DNA from: JAOABV01 sp039801465
GTDB taxonomy: Bacteria > Hydrothermota > Tepidihabitantia > Tepidihabitantales > CAIPLT01
NCBI GenBank assembly: GCA_039801465.1
Contig: JBDRUT010000016.1
Span: 1 to 39,403, forward strand
DNA length: 39,403 nucleotides
Direction: 5' to 3'
Positions within the stretch are counted from its first letter, which is position 1. The number at the start of each line of letters is the position of its first letter. The translations under genes were made by a program, and so were the position numbers. The notes under the pieces are model-generated. The model ran no database searches. It was not told the DNA's origin and saw only the letters and a program-made list of their open reading frames with translations. Positions 1-8,671 of the stretch are shown here, one piece after another.

Positions 1-245
1 GGGTAATATTTGCTATATAGTTAATTTGCATTGTGGTTTAGATACAGAAATATCAAGAGTCTACTTTTCTTTTATTGGGTAAAGTTTAATTGTTTTGGGT
101 AATATTTGCTATATAGTTAATTTGTATTGTGGTTTAGATACAGAAATGTCAAGAGTCTACTTTTCTTTTATTGGGTAAAGTTTAATTGTTTCAGGTAATA
201 TTTGCTATATAGTTAATTCGCTTTGTAGTTTAGATACACAAATGT
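1..245. repeat. 96-bp tandem repeat, about 2.5 copies
   Basis: Units begin at 1, 97 and 193. The first two are almost identical and the third decays after about 50 bp. Each begins with GGTAATATTTGCTATATAG and contains TTTAGATACA. The array may extend left of the window. The unit is AT-rich with no spacer/repeat alternation, so it is not CRISPR. From 246 to 384 there is only a short inverted repeat (GGACA 303-307 / TGTCC 314-318) and nothing else I recognise. Confidence 0.9.
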
Positions 246-384
246 CAAAACATTTTATGCAATTATTTTGGGTTTGATTTTTAAAGAGCGCAGAATTTTT
301 GGGGACATCCGGTTGTCCTTGAATCAAGTTAGGACAAAAGGTATAATTTAATGAAAATGAATTGAAATTTATTGAGGTTTAAGG

Positions 385-1725
385 TTAATCATCATGAGGA
401 ATATTTAGTCTTTCCCAAAGCCATCTAATCTCAATATATGGTCTACCTTCTCGTTTATTGGCTTCTTGGTCATGCTCAATTCTTTTTAATAGTTCAATTA
501 CTTTGGCTTTGCCTTCTTCAGTTTTGACTGCTTCAAGTGGTGTTTTACCATCTAAGGCAGGAATGCTTTCCGTCAACCATTTTTCATAATGTTGTTGCAT
601 AAAAGTGCTGTATAGTTTTTGCTCTACTTCTTTTGGCATTGTGCGCACAGGTTGTTCTAACGGCAGGTCTTTCATTGATTTGAGCATCTCATAAGGGTCC
701 TTGTATTCATCAGATTGATGAGTAATTAGATTGGCAAGATATTTATTAATAATTTTCTTTGCTCGCTCGAATCTTTCTTTAGAATTGCATTCCAGGATTA
801 GTTCATTATCTTTGACTTCAATTTTGGCAAGAATTGTATCTTTTTCATTGAGCCAGAGAAATTCATTGTCTTCTACTTTTTCCAATTCTTGGGCTTTGGT
901 TAATTTGTCAATGACTGATTTTTTGTTGGTGAGAGTATAGATTGCTTTAGAAAAGACAAATGGTTCTTTATCAGTGGTAACCAGTATTGGTTTGGGCAGA
1001 TTCTTAATAATATAGCACCACAAATAATTAAAAATATTACTGCAATTCTTGAGAAATTCCTTGAATGTTGATGTTGGAAAATCTTTTTTGTAATCTTGAT
1101 AACAATGATTGATATAAGCGATGATATTTTCTTTCAGGTGTAAAGGATAAGGATAAACACAACCACTCATTATATATTTTTCATCAAGGTAAAGTAGTCG
1201 AGTAGCAAAAATATCCCATTTTTGAACACTTCGGGTTGCTAATCTTTCTCGGACCATATATTCTTCATTAGAAAAAACATCCTTGAGTAACATTCCTTGT
1301 TCAGGGAAAACTTCTTGGACTTCGTAAAGACTGATATAAGCATTTTTCATTATCTTGAGGACATTGATTTCATCTTGGACTAAGTTTTTATTTTGCTTAA
1401 GAAAATTATCAATAATGGTTGCCCCAGTATTTTCATCAAGCACATAATCATAAACGAACCACTCCTTGAAATTGATTTCACAGAAATTGAGCATACTATC
1501 GTCATCCAATTCGAATGGGTCAAAAACATCCCAGAAAATATCATAAGCCTCATCAATTGCATCTTGATAATGAGTTTCGCTAAATTCGCGCAGGTCTTGG
1601 ATAATTTTTGATTTTAAAAATTCGTCAGGTCCATAGCCAACCGATGATTTAATCATACAGCACTTTTTATACTTTTTGCCACTACCACAGGGACAGGGGT
1701 CGTTGCGACCAGGATTTTTTGACAT
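385..1725 (-). CDS. SEC-C motif protein of unknown function
   Basis: 446 aa. The N-terminus carries a SEC-C zinc-binding motif (C11, C13, C22, C23, in the form PCPCGSGKKYKKCC), the small metal-binding module also found at the C-terminus of SecA and in many uncharacterised proteins. The remaining 420 residues have no motif I can name. The last 70 residues contain IPALDGKTPLEAVKTEEG, a segment I associate with C-termini of SEC-C proteins and which loosely resembles the MbcA/ParS/Xre toxin-binding domain. The start is supported by AGGAG six bases upstream and by a promoter at 1752-1780. The protein is probably soluble, with no signal peptide or membrane segment. It stands alone, divergent from the dehydrogenase gene. 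The role is unknown; metal binding is the only safe statement. Confidence 0.85.
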   Translation of the reverse strand: MSKNPGRNDPCPCGSGKKYKKCCMIKSSVGYGPDEFLKSKIIQDLREFSETHYQDAIDEAYDIFWDVFDPFELDDDSMLNFCEINFKEWFVYDYVLDENTGATIIDNFLKQNKNLVQDEINVLKIMKNAYISLYEVQEVFPEQGMLLKDVFSNEEYMVRERLATRSVQKWDIFATRLLYLDEKYIMSGCVYPYPLHLKENIIAYINHCYQDYKKDFPTSTFKEFLKNCSNIFNYLWCYIIKNLPKPILVTTDKEPFVFSKAIYTLTNKKSVIDKLTKAQELEKVEDNEFLWLNEKDTILAKIEVKDNELILECNSKERFERAKKIINKYLANLITHQSDEYKDPYEMLKSMKDLPLEQPVRTMPKEVEQKLYSTFMQQHYEKWLTESIPALDGKTPLEAVKTEEGKAKVIELLKRIEHDQEANKREGRPYIEIRWLWERLNIPHDD

Positions 1726-1751
1726 TTAATGCTCCTAAAGTATTGTATATA

Positions 1752-1780
1752 AGAATATATCTCCTTACTCTAAATGTCAA
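1752..1780 (-). promoter_or_regulatory. sigma70-type promoter of the SEC-C gene
   Basis: Read on the minus strand, TTGACA (complement of 1775-1780) is followed after 17 bp by TATTCT (complement of 1752-1757). The predicted transcript starts about 20 nt before the ATG and includes the AGGAG ribosome site. Confidence 0.6.
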
Positions 1781-1792
1781 TAAAAACTTTTG

Positions 1793-1872
1793 CTAATTTA
1801 AGAACTTGTTTTTTTTATAACTACTATCATTAAATCTTGTAAATTGTATAGTATCTCTTGGACACATTGTAA
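1793..1872. repeat. dispersed intergenic repeat, copy 1
   Basis: About 57 bp at 1816-1872 match 11578-11634 at roughly 80% identity, both ending in GTATCTCTTGGACACATT. Weaker similarity extends upstream to about 1793. Both copies lie upstream of plus-strand genes (the dehydrogenase here, livH at the other). The rest of 1726-2043 holds the two divergent promoters and no gene. Confidence 0.6.
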
Positions 1873-1876
1873 AATA

Positions 1877-1904
1877 TTGACAAATTAAAAATATCAAGTA
1901 AAAT
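1877..1904 (+). promoter_or_regulatory. candidate promoter of the nucleotide-sugar dehydrogenase gene
   Basis: TTGACA at 1877-1882, 16-bp spacer, TAAAAT at 1899-1904. It would give a leader of about 130 nt before the ATG at 2044. Confidence 0.45.
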
Positions 1905-2043
1905 TATCTTTTGATATTACACTTTAGCTCAATATATATTGAATTAAAAAACTTTATGAAAGTTGGGAAAAGTCATAGAGCGAAATTAAATGTTCTGTGG
2001 TTAATTTTTATTTATCCCGTTTGATTTTTTTCAGGAGGAATTA

Positions 2044-3360
2044 ATGACTTTACAAAATAAAATTATTCAGCGAACGGCAAAAGTTGGTATTGTCGGAATG
2101 GGATATGTCGGATTACCATTAGCAGTTGAAATTGCTAAAGCCGGTTATAAAGTATTTGGTATTGATACGGATAAGAATAAAGTCCGATTAATTAATTTGG
2201 GAAAGAGTTATATTGAAGATGTTGCGGATAATGAACTCGCACCTTTGGTTTTAGATAAAAAAATCGTTGCTTATGATAATTACCGGATTTGTAAAGATTG
2301 TGATATCATCAATATTTGTGTGCCGACTCCATTTACTAAATCCAAAGACCCGGATGTTTCTTATATTATTGATGCAGGTAATGAGATTACTAAGTATCTG
2401 AAACCTGAACAATTAATTATTTTGCGCAGTACCACTTATCCCGAAACAACAGAAAAAGTGCTTTTACCGATTTTAGAGCAATCAAGATTAAAAGTGGGAA
2501 AGGATTTTTATCTGTCTTTTGCGCCAGAGCGAATTGACCCGGGCAATAAAACTTTTACGACGAAAACGACACCGGTTGTGGTTGGAGGGGTTACGAAAAC
2601 CTGCACCAAGTTAACTGAACTCTTTTATAGCCAATTTGTTGATAAGGTGGTGCCGGTTTCTAATCCGCGGGTAGCAGAAATGTCTAAACTTTTAGAAAAT
2701 ATTTTCCGCAGTGTCAATATCGCATTAGTTAATGAACTGGCTTTGATGTGTGAGCGAATGGGCAATATTGATGTTTGGGAAGTTATTGAAGCGGCTAAAA
2801 GTAAGCCATTTGGTTTTATGCCGTTTTATCCTGGACCTGGTATTGGTGGACATTGTATTTTAATTGACCCGTATTATCTTGCCTGGAAAGCGCGAGAATA
2901 TGACTTCCATTCTAATTTTATTGAACTGGCAGCACAGGTAAATGAGAATATGCCGTTTAAGGTTGTTGACCGATTGTTTGAAGTATTAGGTGAAAATTGT
3001 ATCTGTTCTAAGAATGCTTCACTCTTTATTATCGGTGCGGCATTTAAGAAAAATGTTGGTGATACACGGCATTCGCCAGCAATTAAAGTAATGGAACTTT
3101 TAGCGGATAAAGTTAAAAAGATTGCCTATAATGACCCGTATGTGCCAATGCTTAAAATTAATCATAAGACTTATAAATCGGTTGCTCTTACTGCGGAAAA
3201 TTTGAAACGGGCGGATTGTGTGTTGATTCTTACTGACCACAGTTGTTATGATGCCAATTTTATTTTGAAACATAGCCGACTCATCTTAGATGCCCGAAAT
3301 CTGATTAAAGCGCGTGGTTATAAGAAAGTATATACACTGGGATTAAAATCTAGGCAATAA
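2044..3360 (+). CDS. UDP-N-acetylglucosamine/mannosamine 6-dehydrogenase family enzyme
   Basis: 438 aa, normal for the UDP-glucose/GDP-mannose dehydrogenase superfamily, which oxidises the C6 hydroxyl of a nucleotide sugar to a uronic acid in two NAD-dependent steps. A Rossmann motif GxGxxG lies at G18, G20, G23. The catalytic cysteine is C271 in PGIGGHCILIDPYYL. The segment LSFAPERIDPGNK and overall pattern are closest to the WbpA/WecC/TviB branch, which acts on UDP-GlcNAc or UDP-ManNAc for surface polysaccharide; the exact substrate cannot be read. The start is set by a strong AGGAGG at 2033-2038. No other sugar genes are adjacent; PurSL follows after 116 bp. A degraded copy of this gene's 3' end lies at 3414-3460. 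Confidence 0.9.
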   Translation: MTLQNKIIQRTAKVGIVGMGYVGLPLAVEIAKAGYKVFGIDTDKNKVRLINLGKSYIEDVADNELAPLVLDKKIVAYDNYRICKDCDIINICVPTPFTKSKDPDVSYIIDAGNEITKYLKPEQLIILRSTTYPETTEKVLLPILEQSRLKVGKDFYLSFAPERIDPGNKTFTTKTTPVVVGGVTKTCTKLTELFYSQFVDKVVPVSNPRVAEMSKLLENIFRSVNIALVNELALMCERMGNIDVWEVIEAAKSKPFGFMPFYPGPGIGGHCILIDPYYLAWKAREYDFHSNFIELAAQVNENMPFKVVDRLFEVLGENCICSKNASLFIIGAAFKKNVGDTRHSPAIKVMELLADKVKKIAYNDPYVPMLKINHKTYKSVALTAENLKRADCVLILTDHSCYDANFILKHSRLILDARNLIKARGYKKVYTLGLKSRQ

Positions 3361-3413
3361 TAAATCTAAAAGTACTTAATATTGTTGATTGAATGCCAAT
3401 TAAATTAATCACA

Positions 3414-3460
3414 GATATAAAAAGTCTATACTCTGGGATTGAAAATTCCTAAAGGCTGAG
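3414..3460 (+). repeat. echo of the dehydrogenase gene 3' end
   Basis: The segment repeats the last codons of the preceding gene 96 bp downstream. In one frame it reads KVYTLGLKIPKG-stop, against KVYTLGLKSRQ-stop in the gene. The shared DNA core is CTGGGATT at 3337-3344 and 3433-3440. It looks like a decayed tandem duplication. Confidence 0.75.
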
Positions 3461-3476
3461 TTCTATTTAGATTAGT

Positions 3477-6347
3477 ATGCATCGAGTATGGGCAATAGAA
3501 ATTCAGAAAAAGGGAATTAATCCTGAAGCCGAAGCATTAAAAAAGAGTATTCAGGATTTAGGCATTAATAAAGTACAAGACCTTAAAATAATTTATATTT
3601 ATTATCTATTGACCAATCTGCCAATTGAAACTATCAAGAAAATTGCCCAAAATTTTATCTGCGATGCAGTATCAGAAAGATTTACGATTAAACGCGTATC
3701 AGAAAAGACAACCAAGAATTTGTCGCACACGATTGAAATCGCATATAAACCAGGAGTAATGGATCCAGTAGCAGAAAATGTGATGCTCGGGCTAAAGGAT
3801 TTAGGGTATAAAGATTGTCTTATTAAAACTGCTCAGCGGTATGTTTTCCCCAAAAACCTTTCCGCAAGCATTGTCAAAAAAATTACTGAGAATTTATTGT
3901 ATAATCCATTAGTTCAGGAAATCGTAAGAGATAGTTCAAGCATAATAAACATTGGATATTCGCAAGAATTGGGACCGAAATTTTCTATCCAATATGTTGA
4001 GATTCTTAATAAGACCAAATCGGAATTAAGAAGAATCTCTCAAGAGCGGTTATTAGCATTAAATGACCAAGAGATGTTAACAATTCAAAGATACTATCAA
4101 AAACTGGCTCGCAATCCGACGGATATTGAACTGGAAACATTTGCTCAAACTTGGTCAGAACATTGTAAGCATAAAACATTTTCTTGCCGAATTCTGTTTA
4201 ATGATGGTAAGAAGACTAAAATCATTAATGGTCTACTTAAATCGTATATTAAAAAAGTTACCCAAGAACTGAATAAAAAATGGTGTCTTTCAGTTTTTGA
4301 AGACAATTCAGGTGTGATTGAATTTGATAAGAAATACGGCATCTCTTTTAAGGTTGAAACCCATAATCATCCTTCGGCTTTAGAACCTTATGGTGGTGCG
4401 GCAACTGGAATTGGCGGTGTGATTCGCGATTGTTTAGGCACAGGTTTAGGAGCAAAACCAATCTTAAATACTGATGTCTTCTGCTTTGCGCCACCGGATT
4501 TCCCGGACGAAGAAATTCCGGCCGGCGTCTTGTCTCCCAAAAGAATAATTAAAGGTGTAGTAAAAGGTGTTCGCGATTATGGCAATCGAATGGGCATTCC
4601 GACTGCTTCTGGTTGTGTCTGCTTTCATAAAGGATTTGTTTGTAATCCCTTGGTCTATTGCGGAACCGTCGGTCTAATCCCCAAAAATAAGATAAAAAAG
4701 AAGATTGTGCCTGGTGATTTAATTGTCCTCATTGGTGGGCGAACTGGTCGAGATGGAATTCATGGTGTAACTTTTGCTTCATTAGAACTGGATAATACAA
4801 CTCAACAAATTTCATCAAGTGTTGTGCAAATCGGTAATCCAATTGAAGAAAAGAAGATAACCGACTTACTAATCACCGCCCGAGACCAATCGCTTTTTAA
4901 TGCGATTACTGATTGTGGTGGTGGAGGTCTTTCTTCAGCAATTGGTGAATTGGCTAAATCTGGTGCAATAGTTGATTTAGAAAAAGTTCCCTTAAAATAT
5001 GCCGGTTTATCTTATACTGAGATTTGGATTTCAGAATCGCAAGAACGGATGATTCTTTTTGTGCCCAAGAAAAATCTAAGAAGACTTCTCGATTTGTGTA
5101 AAATCTATCAAGTAGAAGCAAGTGTCATCGGTAAAGTTACGGATACCGGTAAATTGCTTTTACGATATTGGAAAAAAGAAGTTGGTAATCTGGATTTAAA
5201 ATTCCTGCATCAAGGATTACCGCAAAAAACAATGGTTGCTAAGGTTCGTAAACCAACTGAAACTTGTGTTTCTTCAGGTCAGTTTTTAGCAAAAACAAAA
5301 CGAGATTATAATAAAATAGTCTTAGAAATGCTCAGTGATTATAATGTTGCGAGTAAAGAATGGATTGTGCGACAGTATGATTTTGAGGTTCAAGGCAATA
5401 CAGTGATAAAACCCTTTGTTGGTAAAAATAATTTAGGTCCTTCAGATGCCTGTGTGCTTCAACCGCTAAAACAATCTAAAAGAGGAGTTGTGATTGGATG
5501 TGGTATCGCATCTCAATACGAAAACCAAGATCCGTATTGGACATCAGCGTCTGCAATTGATGAAGCATTGAGAAATGTTGTTGCGGTTGGTGGCGATCCG
5601 GATAAGACTGCGTTGTTAGATAATTTTTGTTGGGGCAATCCCGAACGACCGGAAATTTTAGCCAGCTTGGTACAAGCGTGTCGAGCGTGTTATGATATTG
5701 CCCGAATTTATCAAACACCATTTATTTCCGGAAAAGACAGTTTATACAATGAATACAAATCAAGTAACGGCAAAACAGTTTCAATTCCCTCAACCTTATT
5801 AATTTCTGCAGTGAGCAATATTCCCGACATAAGTAAGACTATAACAATGGATTTCAAACAACCCGGAGATTTGATTTATTTGATTGGAAAGACTTATCCT
5901 GAGTTTAATAATCCCAAAGTAAATCCCCGATTAGGGATTAAGATTTTCCGTGCTTTATATCAAGCAATCCAATCTGGGTTAGTTTCTGCTTGCCACGACT
6001 TATCTGAAGGCGGATTAGCAATTGCAGTTGCTGAGATGTGTTTTGCTGGTGAGATTGGGGCAGAAATCTTTTTGAAAAACATTAAAGCCACTTGTCCATC
6101 AACTCAAAATCATGACGATGTATGCCTTTTTTCAAAATCTAACACTCGTTTTATCTGTGCGATTTCCGAAGCACATCAAGATAAATTTGAAAAAATTATG
6201 AAGAATCTTCCTTACACATTAATTGGTCAAACTAATGCTTCTGATGTTTTTCAAGTATACGACAAAGACCACTTGCTAATCATTAATCTTAAGATTCAAA
6301 TTATGAAAAACATCTGGCAAACTGCATTAAGCAAATCATTAAATTAG
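3477..6347 (+). CDS. purL: phosphoribosylformylglycinamidine synthase, PurS-PurL fusion
   Basis: 956 aa. It is the ATP-dependent FGAM synthase of de novo purine synthesis. The first 150 residues contain two PurS-like halves: a divergent one at about 3-75 and a clear one at about 84-150 with the KPGVMDPVAENV signature. The PurL core begins near residue 170, with WSEHCKHK at about 225-232 and the active-site segment VETHNHPSALEPYGGAATG at about 293-311. Nucleotide-binding GGGGLSSAI and the second-half HDLSEGGLAIAVAE motif are intact. There is no C-terminal glutaminase domain, so a separate PurQ must supply ammonia; none lies in the window. The ATG at 3477 lacks a Shine-Dalgarno sequence. The gene follows the dehydrogenase but is not obviously co-regulated with it. 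Confidence 0.93.
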   Translation: MHRVWAIEIQKKGINPEAEALKKSIQDLGINKVQDLKIIYIYYLLTNLPIETIKKIAQNFICDAVSERFTIKRVSEKTTKNLSHTIEIAYKPGVMDPVAENVMLGLKDLGYKDCLIKTAQRYVFPKNLSASIVKKITENLLYNPLVQEIVRDSSSIINIGYSQELGPKFSIQYVEILNKTKSELRRISQERLLALNDQEMLTIQRYYQKLARNPTDIELETFAQTWSEHCKHKTFSCRILFNDGKKTKIINGLLKSYIKKVTQELNKKWCLSVFEDNSGVIEFDKKYGISFKVETHNHPSALEPYGGAATGIGGVIRDCLGTGLGAKPILNTDVFCFAPPDFPDEEIPAGVLSPKRIIKGVVKGVRDYGNRMGIPTASGCVCFHKGFVCNPLVYCGTVGLIPKNKIKKKIVPGDLIVLIGGRTGRDGIHGVTFASLELDNTTQQISSSVVQIGNPIEEKKITDLLITARDQSLFNAITDCGGGGLSSAIGELAKSGAIVDLEKVPLKYAGLSYTEIWISESQERMILFVPKKNLRRLLDLCKIYQVEASVIGKVTDTGKLLLRYWKKEVGNLDLKFLHQGLPQKTMVAKVRKPTETCVSSGQFLAKTKRDYNKIVLEMLSDYNVASKEWIVRQYDFEVQGNTVIKPFVGKNNLGPSDACVLQPLKQSKRGVVIGCGIASQYENQDPYWTSASAIDEALRNVVAVGGDPDKTALLDNFCWGNPERPEILASLVQACRACYDIARIYQTPFISGKDSLYNEYKSSNGKTVSIPSTLLISAVSNIPDISKTITMDFKQPGDLIYLIGKTYPEFNNPKVNPRLGIKIFRALYQAIQSGLVSACHDLSEGGLAIAVAEMCFAGEIGAEIFLKNIKATCPSTQNHDDVCLFSKSNTRFICAISEAHQDKFEKIMKNLPYTLIGQTNASDVFQVYDKDHLLIINLKIQIMKNIWQTALSKSLN

Positions 6348-6365
6348 CAATTAGTATAAAGCAGG

Positions 6366-6735
6366 TTTTTAGTATTATTTGAGTCGTTTAGACTTTATAG
6401 TGTAATTCTTTAAGAATTATACACAAGTCTTAAAAGGAGATGGTGTTTTCGCATGATTAGACTTAGACTCTATGTCAAAAGGTTATAGAAGCACTATTTG
6501 AGCCGAAATCTTATTTTATGAGCGTGTTCCTAAACAAGTAAAACCAATGTTTACGCTGAAATTTTTTATATTAAAAATTGTTTCCAATCAAATAGAAATA
6601 CTATTTGAGACGAGATCTTATGAGTTTATTTTCAATTAAAAGAAATGCTATTTAACCAAAAATTTTATTTTTTATCCGATAAAATTACTTTCAATCGAGC
6701 ACAAATACTATTTGAGCCGAAATCTTATATCAGCA
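6366..6735. repeat. degenerate tandem array, about 108-bp period, running into the DciA-like gene 3' end
   Basis: The core CTATTTGAGCCGAAATCTTA recurs at about 6373 (diverged), 6494, 6601 and 6709, spacings of about 107-119 bp, with an extra half-copy near 6648. The last copy is the actual C-terminal codons and stop of the minus-strand gene ending at 6708. A TTTC(C)AATC element precedes the copies at about 6581 and 6688. The array fills the whole 360-bp gap between purSL and the next gene; nothing else is seen there. Confidence 0.8.
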
Positions 6736-7016
6736 ATTGCCTTTTCACCGATTTGGTCGTTCAATTTTTTAATTATCTTCGATTTAAGGAATTTTAATTC
6801 ATTACGCCATATTGGATTTGAGACTACAACAATTAGAGTCTTTCCTTCAACTTTAATCGGTTGTGTATTTTTGGCAATTTGCTCACCAACTACTTGAGAC
6901 CACATTGAAATTACTTGTTGTTGGATGAGCATCGGAGTAAATCCCAATTTGTCAAAAACCTGAGGTAAAAAATCGGCTATTGGTTTTAACTTTTTTGATT
7001 TTACTGGTCTGGTCAT
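6708..7016 (-). CDS. dciA: DUF721 / DciA-like helicase-loading protein
   Basis: 102 aa. Members of DUF721 (DciA) interact with the replicative helicase DnaB in bacteria that lack DnaC/DnaI. Family features are the W-x-x-V-V-G segment (SMWSQVVGEQIAKNTQP), the hydrophobic strand LIVVVSNPIWRNEL and the terminal IADIRFRL. The length matches small family members. It sits downstream of recF on the same strand, the common recF-DUF721 order near replication genes; 245 bp of non-coding DNA separate them. No strong ribosome site is seen. Its 3' end is echoed three to four times downstream. Confidence 0.8.
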   Translation of the reverse strand: MTRPVKSKKLKPIADFLPQVFDKLGFTPMLIQQQVISMWSQVVGEQIAKNTQPIKVEGKTLIVVVSNPIWRNELKFLKSKIIKKLNDQIGEKAIADIRFRLK

Positions 7017-7261
7017 AAAAGAGAACGCTGAAAAAGTGTTTTTGATAACACAGAAGACCCAAAATATAAAGAAAATTCAGTGATTTTCAAGCCAGCATGC
7101 GCAAAGATTGGCTTACGCAGAGATCTCATAAAAGAATCACCTAATGACTTCAATTTTGATGTGTCGTAGATTTCGACCTGACTTTCCAGATAGTATTTAA
7201 CTTTTTTAACATAAGATTGATTTTAACATTTTAAATTATCCGTGTCTACAGATAAAACAAA

Positions 7262-8377
7262 TCATCTGATGTCTTCAATCTTTTTAATTTCCCCGATTTC
7301 AAGATAAAATATTTTCCCTTGTTGACCCAAACCGATTTTATCTTTTAGTTCTTTTGCTGAAGCATAAAAAAATTGACCCTGTTGGCAAATCAATTCTAAG
7401 AGTTTTTTAGTGTTAATATTATCAAGTTCAGAAGCAACTTCATCTAATAGAAAGATTGGTGTTTGGTAATTGTTTTTTAGTAATTCGGCTTCAGCCAATT
7501 TTAATGAAAGTGCAGTGAGGCGCATTTCGCCTTCTGAGGCAAATTTTCTTACGGATAAATTGGCTTCTTTTATCACAATATCATCGCGATGCGGACCAAT
7601 CGTCGTATAGCCCAATTCTTGTTCTCTGACCCGATTAGCCGAAAGCATATCTTGAATTTGTGCTTGTCGACTCGAGTGCTGAGGGATTGTGGTTTGGTAG
7701 TCAAAACTGATATTACGATGAGGCAAGAAAAATGCTAAAAATTTTTGTGCCGAATTGAGCAATTGGGGAATAACTTGTTCTCGGACTTGTAAAATTAAAT
7801 CAGCATATTTTGCCAAGGCAGATTCCCAAACTTCGTAATGAATAGAAGAGGCTTTCTCTTGTAATAATTTGTTGCGCTGGGCTAAGATTCGTCGATACTC
7901 AATTAAATTCTGGAGATAATTTTTATTCACTTTTGATATTGCTAAATCTAAAAAGTTCCGCCGGATATGGGGTGACCCGGCAACCAAATCAATGTCTGAT
8001 AAAAGGATTGTCACAACCGGAAGCCAGCCTAAATAAGAAGAGAGTTTGTCTTGCTTTTGATTTTGACGATAGGCAATCTTTCCTTGAGCACTATATCGGA
8101 TTTCTGCAGAAAAAGTTGTGGATGGGTCAAATTGCGGGTCATTCGGACTTAACCGGGCTAATCCTGTAATCTTAAAGTATTCAGCATTGAACTTCAAGAT
8201 TTCGCTATCGTGATAAGTACGAAATGACCGAGCAACTGCCAGATAATGAATCGATTCTAAAATGGAAGTCTTTCCTGCACCGTTTGCACCAAAAAGACAA
8301 TTCGCATAAGGACTAAAAACAATTTCCGCATCTTTAAGATTTCTTATACCTTCAAAACGAATCTTTTCTAGCCACAT
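7262..8377 (-). CDS. recF: DNA replication and repair protein RecF
   Basis: 371 aa, the usual RecF size. An SMC-like ATPase that loads RecA at single-strand gaps with RecO and RecR. The start MWLEKIRFEGIRNL is typical. Walker A is FGANGAGKTS (about 29-38). The family segment TIGPHRDDI precedes the signature region SEGEMRLTALSLKLAEAELL. Walker B is FLLDEVASELD at about 309-319. The ATG lies within A+T-rich DNA without a clear ribosome site. It is encoded between ddl and the DciA-like gene, all on the minus strand. Confidence 0.95.
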   Translation of the reverse strand: MWLEKIRFEGIRNLKDAEIVFSPYANCLFGANGAGKTSILESIHYLAVARSFRTYHDSEILKFNAEYFKITGLARLSPNDPQFDPSTTFSAEIRYSAQGKIAYRQNQKQDKLSSYLGWLPVVTILLSDIDLVAGSPHIRRNFLDLAISKVNKNYLQNLIEYRRILAQRNKLLQEKASSIHYEVWESALAKYADLILQVREQVIPQLLNSAQKFLAFFLPHRNISFDYQTTIPQHSSRQAQIQDMLSANRVREQELGYTTIGPHRDDIVIKEANLSVRKFASEGEMRLTALSLKLAEAELLKNNYQTPIFLLDEVASELDNINTKKLLELICQQGQFFYASAKELKDKIGLGQQGKIFYLEIGEIKKIEDIR

Positions 8378-8485
8378 TCAATTTATAATGCAAAAGTTCA
8401 AAGATTTGCCTTCGATTGTATGGGTTTCATTAATAATATTACAATTGCATTGCAATACATTTTCGATTTTATTGTCATCCGATTT

Positions 8486-8670
8486 AAATCTCTCTCAGAC
8501 TAACAATCATATTATTTCTGTTCACATTAACTCTTATTATGTCTCAATCTTTTTATAAAATATCTTAAGCAATTGTTAATCTCTTTCAGGCTAACATTTT
8601 GTTTCACATAAAAATTTTTGTTTACATTAACTCTTATTGTATGCCGATATTTTTATAATATATCTTAGCT
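8486..8670. repeat. tandem duplication, two copies of about 95 bp
   Basis: Copy 1 covers about 8486-8575 and copy 2 about 8577-8668. Shared blocks are AATCTCT(C/T)TCAG, ACATTAACTCTTATT (8524 and 8624) and TTTTTATAA(A/T)ATATCTTA. Together they fill most of the gap between recF and ddl. The block TGTTCACATTAACT also resembles the dispersed repeat at 11573-11586. Confidence 0.7.
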
Positions 8671-8671
8671 A

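Noticed and set aside
1..245. CRISPR-like array at the left edge
   Set aside because: The 96-bp units are contiguous, without alternating spacers, and no cas gene is near.
303..318. Hairpin GGACA/TGTCC as terminator of the SEC-C gene
   Set aside because: The stem is only 5 bp and no T-run follows on the minus strand.
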